Shown here in pieces: positions 1 to 9,508 of a DNA stretch of 64,000 nucleotides. Position 1 is the first letter of the stretch. The number at the start of each line of letters is the position of its first letter. The stretch is taken from the NCBI RefSeq assembly GCF_900106805.1, contig NZ_FNNP01000003.1, positions 124,001-188,000 on the forward strand. The letters are read 5' to 3'. The position numbers and the translations under genes are program-made. Below the pieces are notes generated by a model. The model was not told where the DNA came from, did no database searches, and worked only from the letters and a program-made list of their open reading frames with translations. The stretch is from Ruegeria halocynthiae. GTDB taxonomy: Bacteria; Pseudomonadota; Alphaproteobacteria; Rhodobacterales; Rhodobacteraceae.

Positions 1-151
1 GCGGAATGGGGCATTTTTTGACGGAAAGTTCAAGCGCAAAAACGCCGCGGTGCAGCATTTGTCCTCCAAAAGACGCAACGCGCGTTGCTTTAAGGTGATT
101 TCTCCTTTGCCTAGTCATGCTGACATCCACTCGCAGGAAGAGGGAAACACG

Positions 152-457
152 ATGAAATCGACACTGATTAAGATGGCCACCGGGCTGGGCCTGATGGTAC
201 TGGCGGCACAGCAGCTTTATGCACAACCCCGCCAATGTGCCCCCCGCGACGACCTGATCCAGCAATTGGAGGAACGCTATGGCGAAACCCGCCGGGGCAT
301 AGGCATCGCCCGTCAGGGGGCAGTGATGGAGCTGTTTGCCTCGGCCAATACGGGCAGCTGGACGATCACGATCACCCTGCCAGACGGTATGACCTGCCTT
401 GTCGCCTCGGGTCAGGCATTCGAAGCACTTGCCGACGCACTGCCGCCCAACGCCTGA
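152..457 (+). CDS. Small exported protein of unknown function
   Basis: This 101-residue protein begins at an ATG preceded by a purine-rich ribosome site (GGAAGAGGG). An earlier in-frame ATG at 50 lacks a ribosome site and would bury the signal peptide, so I prefer 152. Residues 1-23 form a typical signal peptide (basic start, hydrophobic core, end at LYAQ). The mature part has two cysteines, about residues 28 and 81, that could form one disulphide in the periplasm. It converges on the TauE/SafE gene, whose end is 3 bases away. I do not recognise a named family, and the function is unknown. Confidence 0.7.
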   Translation: MKSTLIKMATGLGLMVLAAQQLYAQPRQCAPRDDLIQQLEERYGETRRGIGIARQGAVMELFASANTGSWTITITLPDGMTCLVASGQAFEALADALPPNA

Positions 458-460
458 ACC

Positions 461-1216
461 TCAGACCAACGCATCCCAGATCAACTTGCTGCCAGTTATA
501 GTCAGCAGCACATACGCGATACCAAAGAACAGGCGCTCGGACATCATCCAATGGGCCTGAACGCCCAGCCAAGCACCCAAAATTGCGAATGGTGTTAACA
601 GTAAATCCGCCAACGCAGTGTGCCAGGTGAACATGCCCAGATAGGCATAAGGCACGAACTTGGTGACGTTGATGACCCAGAACACCAGAACGGTGCTGGC
701 TTGAAACTCGGTTTTCGACAGGCGTTGGGACAGCAGGTAGACGGCAGCAGGTGGACCGCCCGCATGGCTGACAAAGCTGGTGAACCCCGCAATCAGCCCT
801 GCGAACAGGCCAGCGGGTGGTGGCAATCGGTTGACAAACCCGCGCAACCAACCCCGTGTTTGGCCGAGGTGCCAGACCACAAAACCAATGGATATCCCCC
901 CGATCAACAGCCGCAACAGATCTGCGTCGGTCGCTTTGTAGAGCCATGCGCCCAGTGCCACGCCGGGAATTGCGCCCAATATTAACAATCGTGAATCCGG
1001 CCAGTTCCAACGCTTCCAATAGGGACCGAGCGTAGCAACATCGATCACCATCAGGATCGGCAGCATCAGTGCCAGCGCCTGGCCGGGATCCAGAATTAGT
1101 GCCAGAATCGAAGATGACGCAAAGGCCACGCCCGAGCCGAACCCGCCCTTAGAGATACCCGCAAAGATCACCGCAGGGATCGCAACGGCAAAAAACAAAA
1201 AATTCAATTCGAACAT
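461..1216 (-). CDS. TauE/SafE-family sulfite/organosulfonate exporter-like permease
   Basis: The product is a 251-residue polytopic membrane protein with about eight hydrophobic segments. The N-terminal stretch AGISKGGFGSG and a second glycine-rich loop near the middle (FTSFVSHAGGPP) are the paired motifs of the TauE/SafE family. These permeases are proposed to export sulfite, sulfoacetate or related anions through the inner membrane. I chose the ATG at 1216 because a GAGG ribosome site sits just upstream; a start at 1249 would add 11 polar residues without such a site. It is transcribed divergently from mdh. The substrate cannot be read from the sequence. Confidence 0.85.
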   Translation of the reverse strand: MFELNFLFFAVAIPAVIFAGISKGGFGSGVAFASSSILALILDPGQALALMLPILMVIDVATLGPYWKRWNWPDSRLLILGAIPGVALGAWLYKATDADLLRLLIGGISIGFVVWHLGQTRGWLRGFVNRLPPPAGLFAGLIAGFTSFVSHAGGPPAAVYLLSQRLSKTEFQASTVLVFWVINVTKFVPYAYLGMFTWHTALADLLLTPFAILGAWLGVQAHWMMSERLFFGIAYVLLTITGSKLIWDALV

Positions 1217-1277
1217 CAGATGCCTCAAAACGGCCTGTTTTCGGGCCATTTAGCGCACTTCATTAGATAGACACAAA

Positions 1278-1297
1278 CGGTATGCGGTCGCATGCCG
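1278..1297. promoter_or_regulatory. Imperfect palindrome between tauE-like gene and mdh
   Basis: Two 9-base arms separated by GT pair with one mismatch (core GGTATGCG / CGCATGCC). The element lies in the 158-base divergent region about 80 bases before mdh and 60 bases before the permease. It could be an operator for either gene or a chance dyad. No regulator can be named. Confidence 0.3.
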
Positions 1298-1329
1298 CGT
1301 CGCACGGGCCTTGCGCGTTGGCGTTTTAA

Positions 1330-2337
<1,008 letters not shown>

Positions 2338-2357
2338 TCCATCTTTATTGGAACGCC

Positions 2358-2390
2358 AAAACCGGCTCGCTTGCGGGCCGGTTTTCTTTT
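2358..2390 (+). terminator. Rho-independent terminator after mdh
   Basis: A perfect 9-base stem (AAAACCGGC / GCCGGTTTT) with a 10-base loop is followed by a T-rich tract. It lies 20 bases after the mdh stop codon. Confidence 0.9.
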
Positions 2391-2514
2391 TCGGAACAGT
2401 TTTTCGTTCACCTTCCATTTTTCATCGCTACCCGATCTGTAGCTAATGTAGTTTTTGAATGTGATTTCCTCCGTTCTTGGCAAGAGATCGAATCAATTCC
2501 AAAACAGGTTCGAT

Positions 2515-2549
2515 TTTGTGATCACACCCTAAAAAGCTGTGATCACAAA
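2515..2549. promoter_or_regulatory. Twin TGTGATCACA operator upstream of sucC
   Basis: The 10-base perfect palindrome TGTGATCACA occurs at 2517-2526 and again at 2538-2547. The centres are 21 bases apart, about two helical turns. With flanking bases the pair forms one larger perfect inverted repeat: TTTGTGATCACA, 11 bases, TGTGATCACAAA. Such spacing favours two dimers of a regulator binding on the same face of the helix. It lies 110-140 bases before sucC and is the obvious candidate control site of the TCA operon. The half-site resembles the CRP half-site TGTGA, but the CRP spacer of six is absent. I cannot name the regulator. Confidence 0.6.
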
Positions 2550-2655
2550 TACTGAAAATCTTCGCGAAATTCCTGCCCCACGTCAAAAAACCCTTTATAA
2601 ATGGCAGTTAGGCACGGCTATATCGGGTAAATCGTAGTCAGACGGGACAATTTCG

Positions 2656-3849
2656 ATGAATATTCACGAATATCAGGCCAAAGCGCTTCTTCGCAGCTAT
2701 GGCGCCCCGGTCTCCGAAGGTCGCGCGGTTCTGCGCGCCGAGGAAGCCAAAACAGCAGCTGGTGAACTGGATGGCCCCTTGTGGGTTGTCAAAGCGCAAA
2801 TTCACGCAGGTGGACGCGGCAAAGGCAGCTTCAAAGAAACCGACGCTGGTGAAAAAGGCGGTGTCCGTCTGACCAAGTCGGTCGAAGAGGCGGCCGAGGA
2901 AGCCAAGAAGATGCTGGGCCGCACACTGGTCACTCATCAAACCGGCCCAGCAGGCAAGCAAGTTAACCGCATCTATATCGAGGCCGGCTCCGGCATTGAG
3001 ACCGAACTGTACCTGGCCCTGTTGGTGGACCGCCAGACCAGCCGTATCTCGTTCGTGTGCTCGACCGAAGGCGGCATGGACATCGAAGAAGTGGCCGCCG
3101 CGACGCCCGAGAAAATCCTATCCTTCTCGGTTGATCCTGCGACAGGCTATCAGGCCTATCACGGCCGCCGCATCGCGTTTTCGCTGGGTCTGCAAGGCGC
3201 GCAGGTCAAGCAATGCGTCAAACTGATGAGCCAGCTGTATGCCGCCTTCGTCGAGAAGGACATGGAGATGCTGGAAATCAACCCGCTGATCGTTTCGGAC
3301 AAGGGTGACCTAAAGGTGCTGGACGCCAAGGTCAGTTTTGACGGCAACGCAATGTACCGCCACCCGGATATTTCAGAACTGCGCGACACGACCGAAGAAG
3401 ATTCCAAGGAACTGGAAGCCTCGAAATACGACCTGAACTATATCGCACTGGATGGTGAGATCGGATGTATGGTCAATGGCGCCGGTCTGGCGATGGCGAC
3501 GATGGATATCATCAAGCTTTACGGTGCCGAGCCTGCCAACTTCCTCGACGTGGGTGGTGGTGCCACCAAAGAGAAAGTGACCGAGGCGTTCAAAATCATC
3601 ACCTCGGACCCGCAGGTCAAAGGCATTCTGGTCAACATCTTCGGTGGCATCATGCGCTGTGATGTGATCGCTGAGGGCGTTGTCGCCGCGGTGAAAGAGG
3701 TCGGCCTGCAGGTTCCGCTGGTCGTGCGTCTGGAAGGCACGAATGTCGAGAAAGGCAAAGAGATCATCAACACCTCGGGCCTCGATGTGATCGCGGCGGA
3801 CAACCTGAAAGACGGTGCCGAAAAGATCGTGAAGGCGGTTAAGGGGTAA
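2656..3849 (+). CDS. sucC: Succinyl-CoA synthetase beta subunit (ADP-forming)
   Basis: This 397-residue subunit, together with SucD, converts succinyl-CoA to succinate with substrate-level phosphorylation. The start MNIHEYQAK, the ATP-grasp region ([13 protein letters not shown]), the acidic LEINPL metal site and the GGATKEKV / GGIMRCD segments are all typical. Length matches the family. It is the first gene of the TCA operon. Its stop codon shares a base with the start of the exported protein at 3849 (TAATG), so sucD does not follow it directly as in most bacteria. Confidence 0.98.
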   Translation: MNIHEYQAKALLRSYGAPVSEGRAVLRAEEAKTAAGELDGPLWVVKAQIHAGGRGKGSFKETDAGEKGGVRLTKSVEEAAEEAKKMLGRTLVTHQTGPAGKQVNRIYIEAGSGIETELYLALLVDRQTSRISFVCSTEGGMDIEEVAAATPEKILSFSVDPATGYQAYHGRRIAFSLGLQGAQVKQCVKLMSQLYAAFVEKDMEMLEINPLIVSDKGDLKVLDAKVSFDGNAMYRHPDISELRDTTEEDSKELEASKYDLNYIALDGEIGCMVNGAGLAMATMDIIKLYGAEPANFLDVGGGATKEKVTEAFKIITSDPQVKGILVNIFGGIMRCDVIAEGVVAAVKEVGLQVPLVVRLEGTNVEKGKEIINTSGLDVIAADNLKDGAEKIVKAVKG

Positions 3850-4394
3850 TGGTAATAGCTAAGAAAGCAACCGGTTTGCTAGCCACTTTGGCTTTGACGG
3901 TTTTGTCTGCATGCGCGCCAAGTGGTTCTTCAACACCCGCGGAAGTGGCGACTACTCAGGAAGCTGTAAGCGTTTTCGAGAGAACGTGCTTGGCTTCATT
4001 GCCAAATTTTGCTGACTTCTCGGAAAAGGCAAGCGCCGCAGGGCTCCAAAAGATCGGTGGGCTTGCACCGTTAAAAAACCCTCATCAATTGCCAAACAAA
4101 CGGGTCATTGTGGGTTTAGTGGATTCGCCCAGCGGAGTTATTTGCAATTTCACTGTAGATAGCAATGACGACCCTAAAGCTGTCGGATCAGCTCTATTGG
4201 CAAGCGCTCGCAAGGCAGTTGGTAGAGGGCAGGGGAAGAGTTATCCGTCTTCATTTTACGAATACGCAGTCCAACTGCCCAATGGAAGCCTGATAACACA
4301 GAACATCAGGAAGAAAGGCGATGCTAGCAGAAGCCAAATTTTCCTGTCTGCGCCCATCTCCGCCGAACAAATTCCTCCGCTTATCTACAACTAA
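3849..4394 (+). CDS. Lipoprotein of unknown function inserted between sucC and sucD
   Basis: The 181-residue product has a hydrophobic leader ending in a lipobox, LSAC, so it should be a lipid-anchored envelope protein. The mature part has two further cysteines, one in TCLASLPNF and one in VICNFTVD. The start overlaps the sucC stop by one base, which implies translational coupling. Base composition differs from its neighbours: 89 of 180 bases at 4021-4200 are G or C against 116 of 180 at 4801-4980 in sucD. I cannot assign a function, and nothing in it suggests a TCA-cycle role. Confidence 0.75.
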   Translation: MVIAKKATGLLATLALTVLSACAPSGSSTPAEVATTQEAVSVFERTCLASLPNFADFSEKASAAGLQKIGGLAPLKNPHQLPNKRVIVGLVDSPSGVICNFTVDSNDDPKAVGSALLASARKAVGRGQGKSYPSSFYEYAVQLPNGSLITQNIRKKGDASRSQIFLSAPISAEQIPPLIYN

Positions 4395-4440
4395 CGGTGA
4401 TAAGTGCAGTCAATAGTATCAAAACAGGAGACTCCACGAA

Positions 4441-5322
4441 ATGGCAGTCCTCATCGACGAAAATACCAAAGTGATCTGTCAGGGCTTTACCGGCTCGCAG
4501 GGCACATTCCACTCTGAACAGGCCATCGCCTATGGCACCAAGATGGTCGGCGGTGTGACCCCCGGCAAAGGCGGGATGACGCATCTTGACCTGCCCGTGT
4601 TCAACTCGGTCCACGAGGCCAAACATGTGACCGACGCCAATGCCAGCGTGATCTATGTGCCGCCCCCTTTCGCGGCGGACTCGATCCTCGAAGCGATTGA
4701 TGCCGAGATGGAAGTGATCGTCTGCATCACCGAAGGCATCCCGGTTCTGGACATGATGAAGGTGAAGCGCGCGCTGGAAGGCTCAAACTCGCGCCTGATC
4801 GGTCCGAACTGCCCTGGTGTCATCACACCCGACGCCTGCAAGATCGGCATCATGCCCGGCCACATCCACAAGCGCGGCTCGGTCGGCGTTGTATCGCGTT
4901 CGGGCACCCTGACTTATGAGGCCGTCAAGCAGACCACCGATGTGGGTCTGGGCCAGTCCACTTGCGTGGGCATTGGCGGCGACCCGATCAAAGGTACCGA
5001 GCATATCGACGTGCTGGAATGGTTCCTGGCCGATGACGAAACCGAATCGATCATCATGATTGGTGAGATCGGCGGCTCGGCCGAGGAAGAAGCCGCGCAG
5101 TTCCTGGCGGATGAGGCCAAGAAGGGCCGTAAGAAGCCGACCGCTGGTTTCATCGCAGGCCGCACGGCCCCTCCGGGCCGCCGCATGGGCCACGCGGGCG
5201 CGATTGTCGCCGGTGGCAAGGGCGGTGCCGAGGACAAGATCGAAGCCATGCGCGCGGCCGGTATCGTCGTGGCCGAAAGCCCGGCGCAGCTGGGCGAGGC
5301 TGTGCTGGAAGCGATTGGGTAA
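4441..5322 (+). CDS. sucD: Succinyl-CoA synthetase alpha subunit
   Basis: The 293-residue alpha subunit carries the CoA-binding N-terminal domain ([14 protein letters not shown]) and the phospho-histidine loop near [16 protein letters not shown], where the histidine of GHAGAI is the phosphorylated residue. The signature GPNCPGVI is present. A strong AGGAG ribosome site sits 11 bases before the ATG. It partners with SucC even though the two genes are 591 bases apart. The next gene starts 3 bases after its stop. Confidence 0.98.
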   Translation: MAVLIDENTKVICQGFTGSQGTFHSEQAIAYGTKMVGGVTPGKGGMTHLDLPVFNSVHEAKHVTDANASVIYVPPPFAADSILEAIDAEMEVIVCITEGIPVLDMMKVKRALEGSNSRLIGPNCPGVITPDACKIGIMPGHIHKRGSVGVVSRSGTLTYEAVKQTTDVGLGQSTCVGIGGDPIKGTEHIDVLEWFLADDETESIIMIGEIGGSAEEEAAQFLADEAKKGRKKPTAGFIAGRTAPPGRRMGHAGAIVAGGKGGAEDKIEAMRAAGIVVAESPAQLGEAVLEAIG

Positions 5323-5325
5323 GCT

Positions 5326-6012
5326 GTGAACCGGTGCGGTAAACTCCTGTTTGGCTTTGTGGCTGCCATCTTGGCGGCCACAACCGTCCTTGCTGGTTCC
5401 AATAACCCGGACTTCGCATCAAAAACTGTTAGGGCCTGCCAAGCTACACCTGCTTTGGCAAACCTGACCGATTTCTTACTGGAAGTTGGCTGGACCCTCA
5501 GCGTTCCTGCCGATCTTGATGACCGAGCAATTCGATCATATGCGGCAACGATTCTGTCTAACCAATTTGGTTTTGGCGAGGTTCCAGACCCTAGAATCTC
5601 GAGTACTTGGGAGCAATCCCTCAAAAATGCGGGCGGAGCACGTAACCTTAAGAAAATCGAAGGCTCTCAACAGAAAGACCTTTGGTTTGTTTGGGAAAAA
5701 ACCGGAAGCGTTTTGCGCGTCAACAGTTTTAAGAATGATGTTTATTTCCAAATGAATTGTGTAATCGCGTTTAAAGAGGAAGACTCTCCGATCACTTTTC
5801 AGCGGTTGGTCGAAGGGTCTGGGCCTGATCCACAGGAACTCCCGCCAGTCTACCACCTCCAGCCCCAGATATCTGAAAGTCATGGCGTCAAGCGGAGCCT
5901 GAATGGCGCAATCTTGAATATAGAGCGTATTTCCGCCGTATCAGACAGCGAAATTGACGTTTCGTCGGTTTACACAACATTTCTTTCAGTGCGAGCGGAG
6001 AGATCGGAATGA
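5326..6012 (+). CDS. Exported protein of unknown function inserted between sucD and sucA
   Basis: This 228-residue product starts with GTG only 3 bases after the sucD stop. Residues 1-23 look like a cleavable signal peptide (FVAAILAATTVLAG). The mature chain has one cysteine early (ACQATP) and one late (QMNCVIAF), a layout loosely like that of the lipoprotein at 3849-4394, although I cannot align the two convincingly. The DNA is strikingly AT-rich: 74 of 180 bases at 5641-5820 are G or C. Its stop overlaps the start of the DUF805 gene (ATGA). The function is unknown, and the composition suggests recent acquisition or weak selection. Confidence 0.7.
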   Translation: MNRCGKLLFGFVAAILAATTVLAGSNNPDFASKTVRACQATPALANLTDFLLEVGWTLSVPADLDDRAIRSYAATILSNQFGFGEVPDPRISSTWEQSLKNAGGARNLKKIEGSQQKDLWFVWEKTGSVLRVNSFKNDVYFQMNCVIAFKEEDSPITFQRLVEGSGPDPQELPPVYHLQPQISESHGVKRSLNGAILNIERISAVSDSEIDVSSVYTTFLSVRAERSE

Positions 6013-6551
6013 CCTTCTCTGACGCCATCCGCACCTGTTTCTCCAAGTTCTTCACCTTCTCAGGGCGTGCCTCGCGGCCCGAATACTGGTTCTTTTTCTT
6101 GTTCATCGTGATTTGGAGCATCATTGCCGGGATCATCGATTTGCAGTTCTTCACGCAGGTCGCCGTGACCGAAACCGAGACGTCGAAATCCGTCGCGGCC
6201 ACGTCCTCGGGGCCGGTACAGAGCATCGTCGGCCTCATCGTCTTCTTCCCGCATCTGGCCGTCGCATGGCGGCGGATGCATGATACCGGGCGCAGCGGAC
6301 TTTATGCCCTGCTGCCGATCCTACTGATCCTCGGCGCCTTTGCGGTGCTGATCTTTGGTATCGGCCTTGCCTCTCATTTCCAGCATGGTGGCAATCTTGA
6401 TATCCTGTTCACCCGCGCCACGCTGTTGATTGTCCTTCCGACACTTCTCGTTCTGTTTGTGTCACCCCTTCTGGTGCTGTGGTGGCTGGCCCGCCCCAGT
6501 CAACCAGGCACCAACCAATACGGTCCCAACCCACATGAGGTAGCCCGATGA
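6009..6551 (+). CDS. DUF805-family inner-membrane protein
   Basis: This 180-residue protein shows the DUF805 signature: an amphipathic start with FFTFSGRASRPEYWFF, about four membrane segments, and the loop AWRRMHDTGRSG. DUF805 proteins are small inner-membrane proteins of unknown biochemical role. It overlaps the preceding gene by four bases and the sucA start by four bases (ATGA at 6548), so ribosomes probably pass from gene to gene. Codon use is closer to the host than that of the gene just upstream. Confidence 0.88.
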   Translation: MTFSDAIRTCFSKFFTFSGRASRPEYWFFFLFIVIWSIIAGIIDLQFFTQVAVTETETSKSVAATSSGPVQSIVGLIVFFPHLAVAWRRMHDTGRSGLYALLPILLILGAFAVLIFGIGLASHFQHGGNLDILFTRATLLIVLPTLLVLFVSPLLVLWWLARPSQPGTNQYGPNPHEVAR

Positions 6552-9505
6552 CCGAGCACTCGCCCAACGACCAGTTTCATGCCTCAAGCTTTATGCAGGG
6601 GCATAACGCGGAATATCTGGAGCAACTCTATGCCCAGTACACCAAGAACCCCGGTGCGGTGGATGCCGCCTGGGCCGAGTTCTTCAAGGCGATGGGCGAT
6701 GCCACGCCGGATGTGCAGCGCGAGGCCGAGGGGCCTTCGTGGGCACGATCCGATTGGCCTCCTATGCCCGCTGACGACCTTACCGGCGCGCTGACGGGCG
6801 AATGGGCCGAGATTGACGCCAAGGCAGCGGGCGACAAGATCAAGGACAAGGCGGCGGCCAAGGGTGTTGAGGTCAGCGACGAACAGATCAAACGCGCGGT
6901 GCTGGACAGCCTGCGTGCGCTGATGCTGATCCGGGCCTATCGTATCCGGGGCCATCTGGCTGCTGATCTGGATCCGCTGGGCATGCGCGCCGCCAGCAAT
7001 CATCCTGAGTTGGACCCGAAGACTTATGGGTTCACTGATGCCGATATGGATCGCCCCATCTTTATCGACAACGTGTTGGGCCTGCAGATGGCCAGCATGC
7101 GCCAGATCGTCGAGATCGTGAAGCGGACTTATTGCGGCACGTTCGCGCTGCAATACATGCATATCTCGAACCCAGAAGAGGCCGCGTGGCTGAAGGAGCG
7201 GATCGAAGGCTACGGCAAAGAAATCGCGTTCACCAAGGAAGGCCGCAAGGCGATCCTGAACAAGATGGTCGAGGCCGAGGGTTTTGAGAAATTCCTGCAT
7301 GTCAAGTACATGGGCACCAAGCGGTTCGGTCTGGACGGTGGCGAAAGCCTGATCCCCGCGATGGAGCAGATCATCAAGCGTGGCGGCGCGCTGGGATTGC
7401 AGGACATTGTGATCGGGATGCCGCACCGGGGACGTCTGAACATTCTGGCCAACGTGATGGCCAAGCCATACCGCGCCATCTTCAACGAATTCCAGGGTGG
7501 CAGCTTCAAACCAGAAGACGTGGATGGCTCGGGTGACGTGAAATACCACCTCGGCGCGTCCAGCGACCGGGAATTTGACGGCAACTCGGTGCACCTGTCT
7601 TTGACCGCCAACCCCTCACACCTTGAGGCGGTGAACCCGGTGGTTCTGGGCAAGGTGCGCGCCAAGCAGGATCAGCTTGGTGATGAGGATCGCACCAAAG
7701 TGATGGGCATTCTGCTGCACGGCGACGCCGCCTTTGCCGGTCAGGGTGTGGTGGCCGAAGGGTTTGGTTTGTCGGGTCTGAAAGGGCACAAAACAGGTGG
7801 CACCATGCATATCGTGGTGAACAACCAGATCGGTTTCACAACCGCACCGCATTTTAGTCGCTCGAGCCCCTATCCCACCGATATCGCACTGATGGTCGAA
7901 GCGCCAATCTTCCACGTGAATGGCGACGACCCCGAGGCGGTAGTTCACGCCGCCAAAGTGGCGACCGAGTTCCGTCAGAAGTTCCACAAGGACGTGGTTC
8001 TGGATATCTTCTGTTATCGCCGGTTTGGGCACAACGAGGGCGATGAGCCCATGTTCACCAACCCGATCATGTACAAGAAGATCAAGACTCATAAGACCAC
8101 GCTGTCGCTGTACACGGAACGACTGGTCAAGGATGGCCTGATCCCCGAGGGCGAGATCGAGGACATGAAGGCCGCATTTCAGGCCTATCTGAACAATGAG
8201 TTCGAGTCCGGCAAGGATTACAAGCCCAACAAGGCTGATTGGCTGGATGGGCGCTGGTCGCATCTGGATAAGAACAAAGAGGAATATGTGCGCGGTGACA
8301 CTGCGATCCCACCGGAAACGCTGGCCGAGATCGGGACCGCCTTGACGAACGCACCCGAAGGTTTTGCAATGCACAAGACCGTTGGCCGGTTATTGGAGCA
8401 CAAAAAGCAGATGTTCGAGTCCGGCACGGGCTTTGACTGGGCAACTGGTGAGGCGCTGGCGTTCGGCTCACTGTTGACCGAGGGGTATCCAGTGCGTTTG
8501 TCAGGTCAGGACGCCACTCGCGGGACGTTCAGCCAGCGCCATTCGGGCTTCGTCAATCAGGAAAACGAGGAACGGTTTTATCCGTTGAACAACATCCGCA
8601 AGGGACAGTCGCATTATGACGTGATTGACTCGATGCTCAGCGAGTATGCGGTTCTGGGCTTCGAATACGGTTATTCGCTGGCTGAACCTAACGCTCTGGT
8701 GCTGTGGGAAGCGCAGTTTGGTGATTTCGCCAACGGGGCGCAGATCATGTTCGACCAGTTCATCAGCTCGGGTGAAAGCAAATGGCTGCGGATGTCCGGT
8801 CTGGTCACGCTGCTGCCGCACGGGTTCGAGGGGCAAGGCCCGGAACACTCATCGGCGCGTCTGGAACGGTTCCTGCAGATGTGCGGTCAGGACAACTGGA
8901 TCGTGGCGAATTGCACGACGCCTGCGAACTATTTCCACATCCTGCGCCGTCAGTTGCACCGGACCTTCCGCAAACCGCTGATCCTGGTGACACCTAAATC
9001 GCTGCTGCGTCACAAGCTGGCCGTCAGTACGACCGAGGACTTTGTCACTGGCTCCAGCTTCCACCGAGTGCTGTGGGACGACGCGCAGAAGGGTAACTCT
9101 GACACCAAGCTGGTGGCGGATGACAAGATCAAACGCGTCGTCATGTGTTCGGGCAAAGTTTATTTCGACCTGCTGGAGGAACGCGATGCCCGTGGGATCG
9201 ATGATGTCTATCTGATGCGGATCGAACAATATTATCCATTCCCGGCGCATTCGCTGATCAATGAGCTTGAGCGCTTTAAAGGCGCCGAAGTGGTCTGGTG
9301 TCAGGAAGAGCCCAAGAACCAGGGTGCCTGGACCTTTATCGAACCCAATATCGAATGGGTCCTGACCCGCATCGGCGCCAAGCATACCCGCCCGGCATAT
9401 GCCGGTCGCGCCACGTCGGCCTCGCCCGCGACGGGTCTGGCCAGCCAACATAAAGCCCAACAAGAAGCGCTGGTGAACGAAGCGCTGAGCATTGAAGGAA
9501 AGTAA
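6548..9505 (+). CDS. sucA: 2-oxoglutarate dehydrogenase E1 component
   Basis: The 985-residue E1 subunit decarboxylates 2-oxoglutarate with thiamine diphosphate and passes the succinyl group to the lipoyl arm of SucB. The N-terminal segment with LEQLYAQY is the E2-contact region of this family. GMPHRGRLN, LTANPSHLEAVNP and the thiamine-binding GDAAFAGQG segment are present, as is the FGHNEGDEP loop. Length is normal. It is coupled to the DUF805 gene by an ATGA overlap and is followed 3 bases later by sucB. Confidence 0.98.
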   Translation: MTEHSPNDQFHASSFMQGHNAEYLEQLYAQYTKNPGAVDAAWAEFFKAMGDATPDVQREAEGPSWARSDWPPMPADDLTGALTGEWAEIDAKAAGDKIKDKAAAKGVEVSDEQIKRAVLDSLRALMLIRAYRIRGHLAADLDPLGMRAASNHPELDPKTYGFTDADMDRPIFIDNVLGLQMASMRQIVEIVKRTYCGTFALQYMHISNPEEAAWLKERIEGYGKEIAFTKEGRKAILNKMVEAEGFEKFLHVKYMGTKRFGLDGGESLIPAMEQIIKRGGALGLQDIVIGMPHRGRLNILANVMAKPYRAIFNEFQGGSFKPEDVDGSGDVKYHLGASSDREFDGNSVHLSLTANPSHLEAVNPVVLGKVRAKQDQLGDEDRTKVMGILLHGDAAFAGQGVVAEGFGLSGLKGHKTGGTMHIVVNNQIGFTTAPHFSRSSPYPTDIALMVEAPIFHVNGDDPEAVVHAAKVATEFRQKFHKDVVLDIFCYRRFGHNEGDEPMFTNPIMYKKIKTHKTTLSLYTERLVKDGLIPEGEIEDMKAAFQAYLNNEFESGKDYKPNKADWLDGRWSHLDKNKEEYVRGDTAIPPETLAEIGTALTNAPEGFAMHKTVGRLLEHKKQMFESGTGFDWATGEALAFGSLLTEGYPVRLSGQDATRGTFSQRHSGFVNQENEERFYPLNNIRKGQSHYDVIDSMLSEYAVLGFEYGYSLAEPNALVLWEAQFGDFANGAQIMFDQFISSGESKWLRMSGLVTLLPHGFEGQGPEHSSARLERFLQMCGQDNWIVANCTTPANYFHILRRQLHRTFRKPLILVTPKSLLRHKLAVSTTEDFVTGSSFHRVLWDDAQKGNSDTKLVADDKIKRVVMCSGKVYFDLLEERDARGIDDVYLMRIEQYYPFPAHSLINELERFKGAEVVWCQEEPKNQGAWTFIEPNIEWVLTRIGAKHTRPAYAGRATSASPATGLASQHKAQQEALVNEALSIEGK

Positions 9506-9508
9506 ACG

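Larger units (their letters stand above)
2338..2655. other. 318-base mdh-sucC intergenic region
   Basis: The region holds the mdh terminator, then about 130 bases of AT-rich sequence without a convincing reading frame. A twin palindrome follows at 2515-2549. The stretch just before sucC contains a TATAAA-like element near 2596-2601, but I see no good -35 partner at standard spacing. The suc operon promoter must lie here, and I cannot fix its start site. Confidence 0.6.

Noticed and set aside
372..1019. Second minus-strand frame across the TauE/SafE gene
   Set aside because: The overlapping frame at 461-1216 has membrane helices and family motifs; this one is Arg-rich and motif-free.
2517..2547. 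Reading the twin palindrome as CRP/FNR sites
   Set aside because: The CRP site needs six bases between TGTGA and TCACA, and the FNR site is TTGAT-N4-ATCAA; neither spacing is present.
3849..6012. The two exported proteins in the suc operon as duplicates of each other
   Set aside because: They share only a leader and a two-cysteine layout. I could not align the mature chains, so homology is not claimed.
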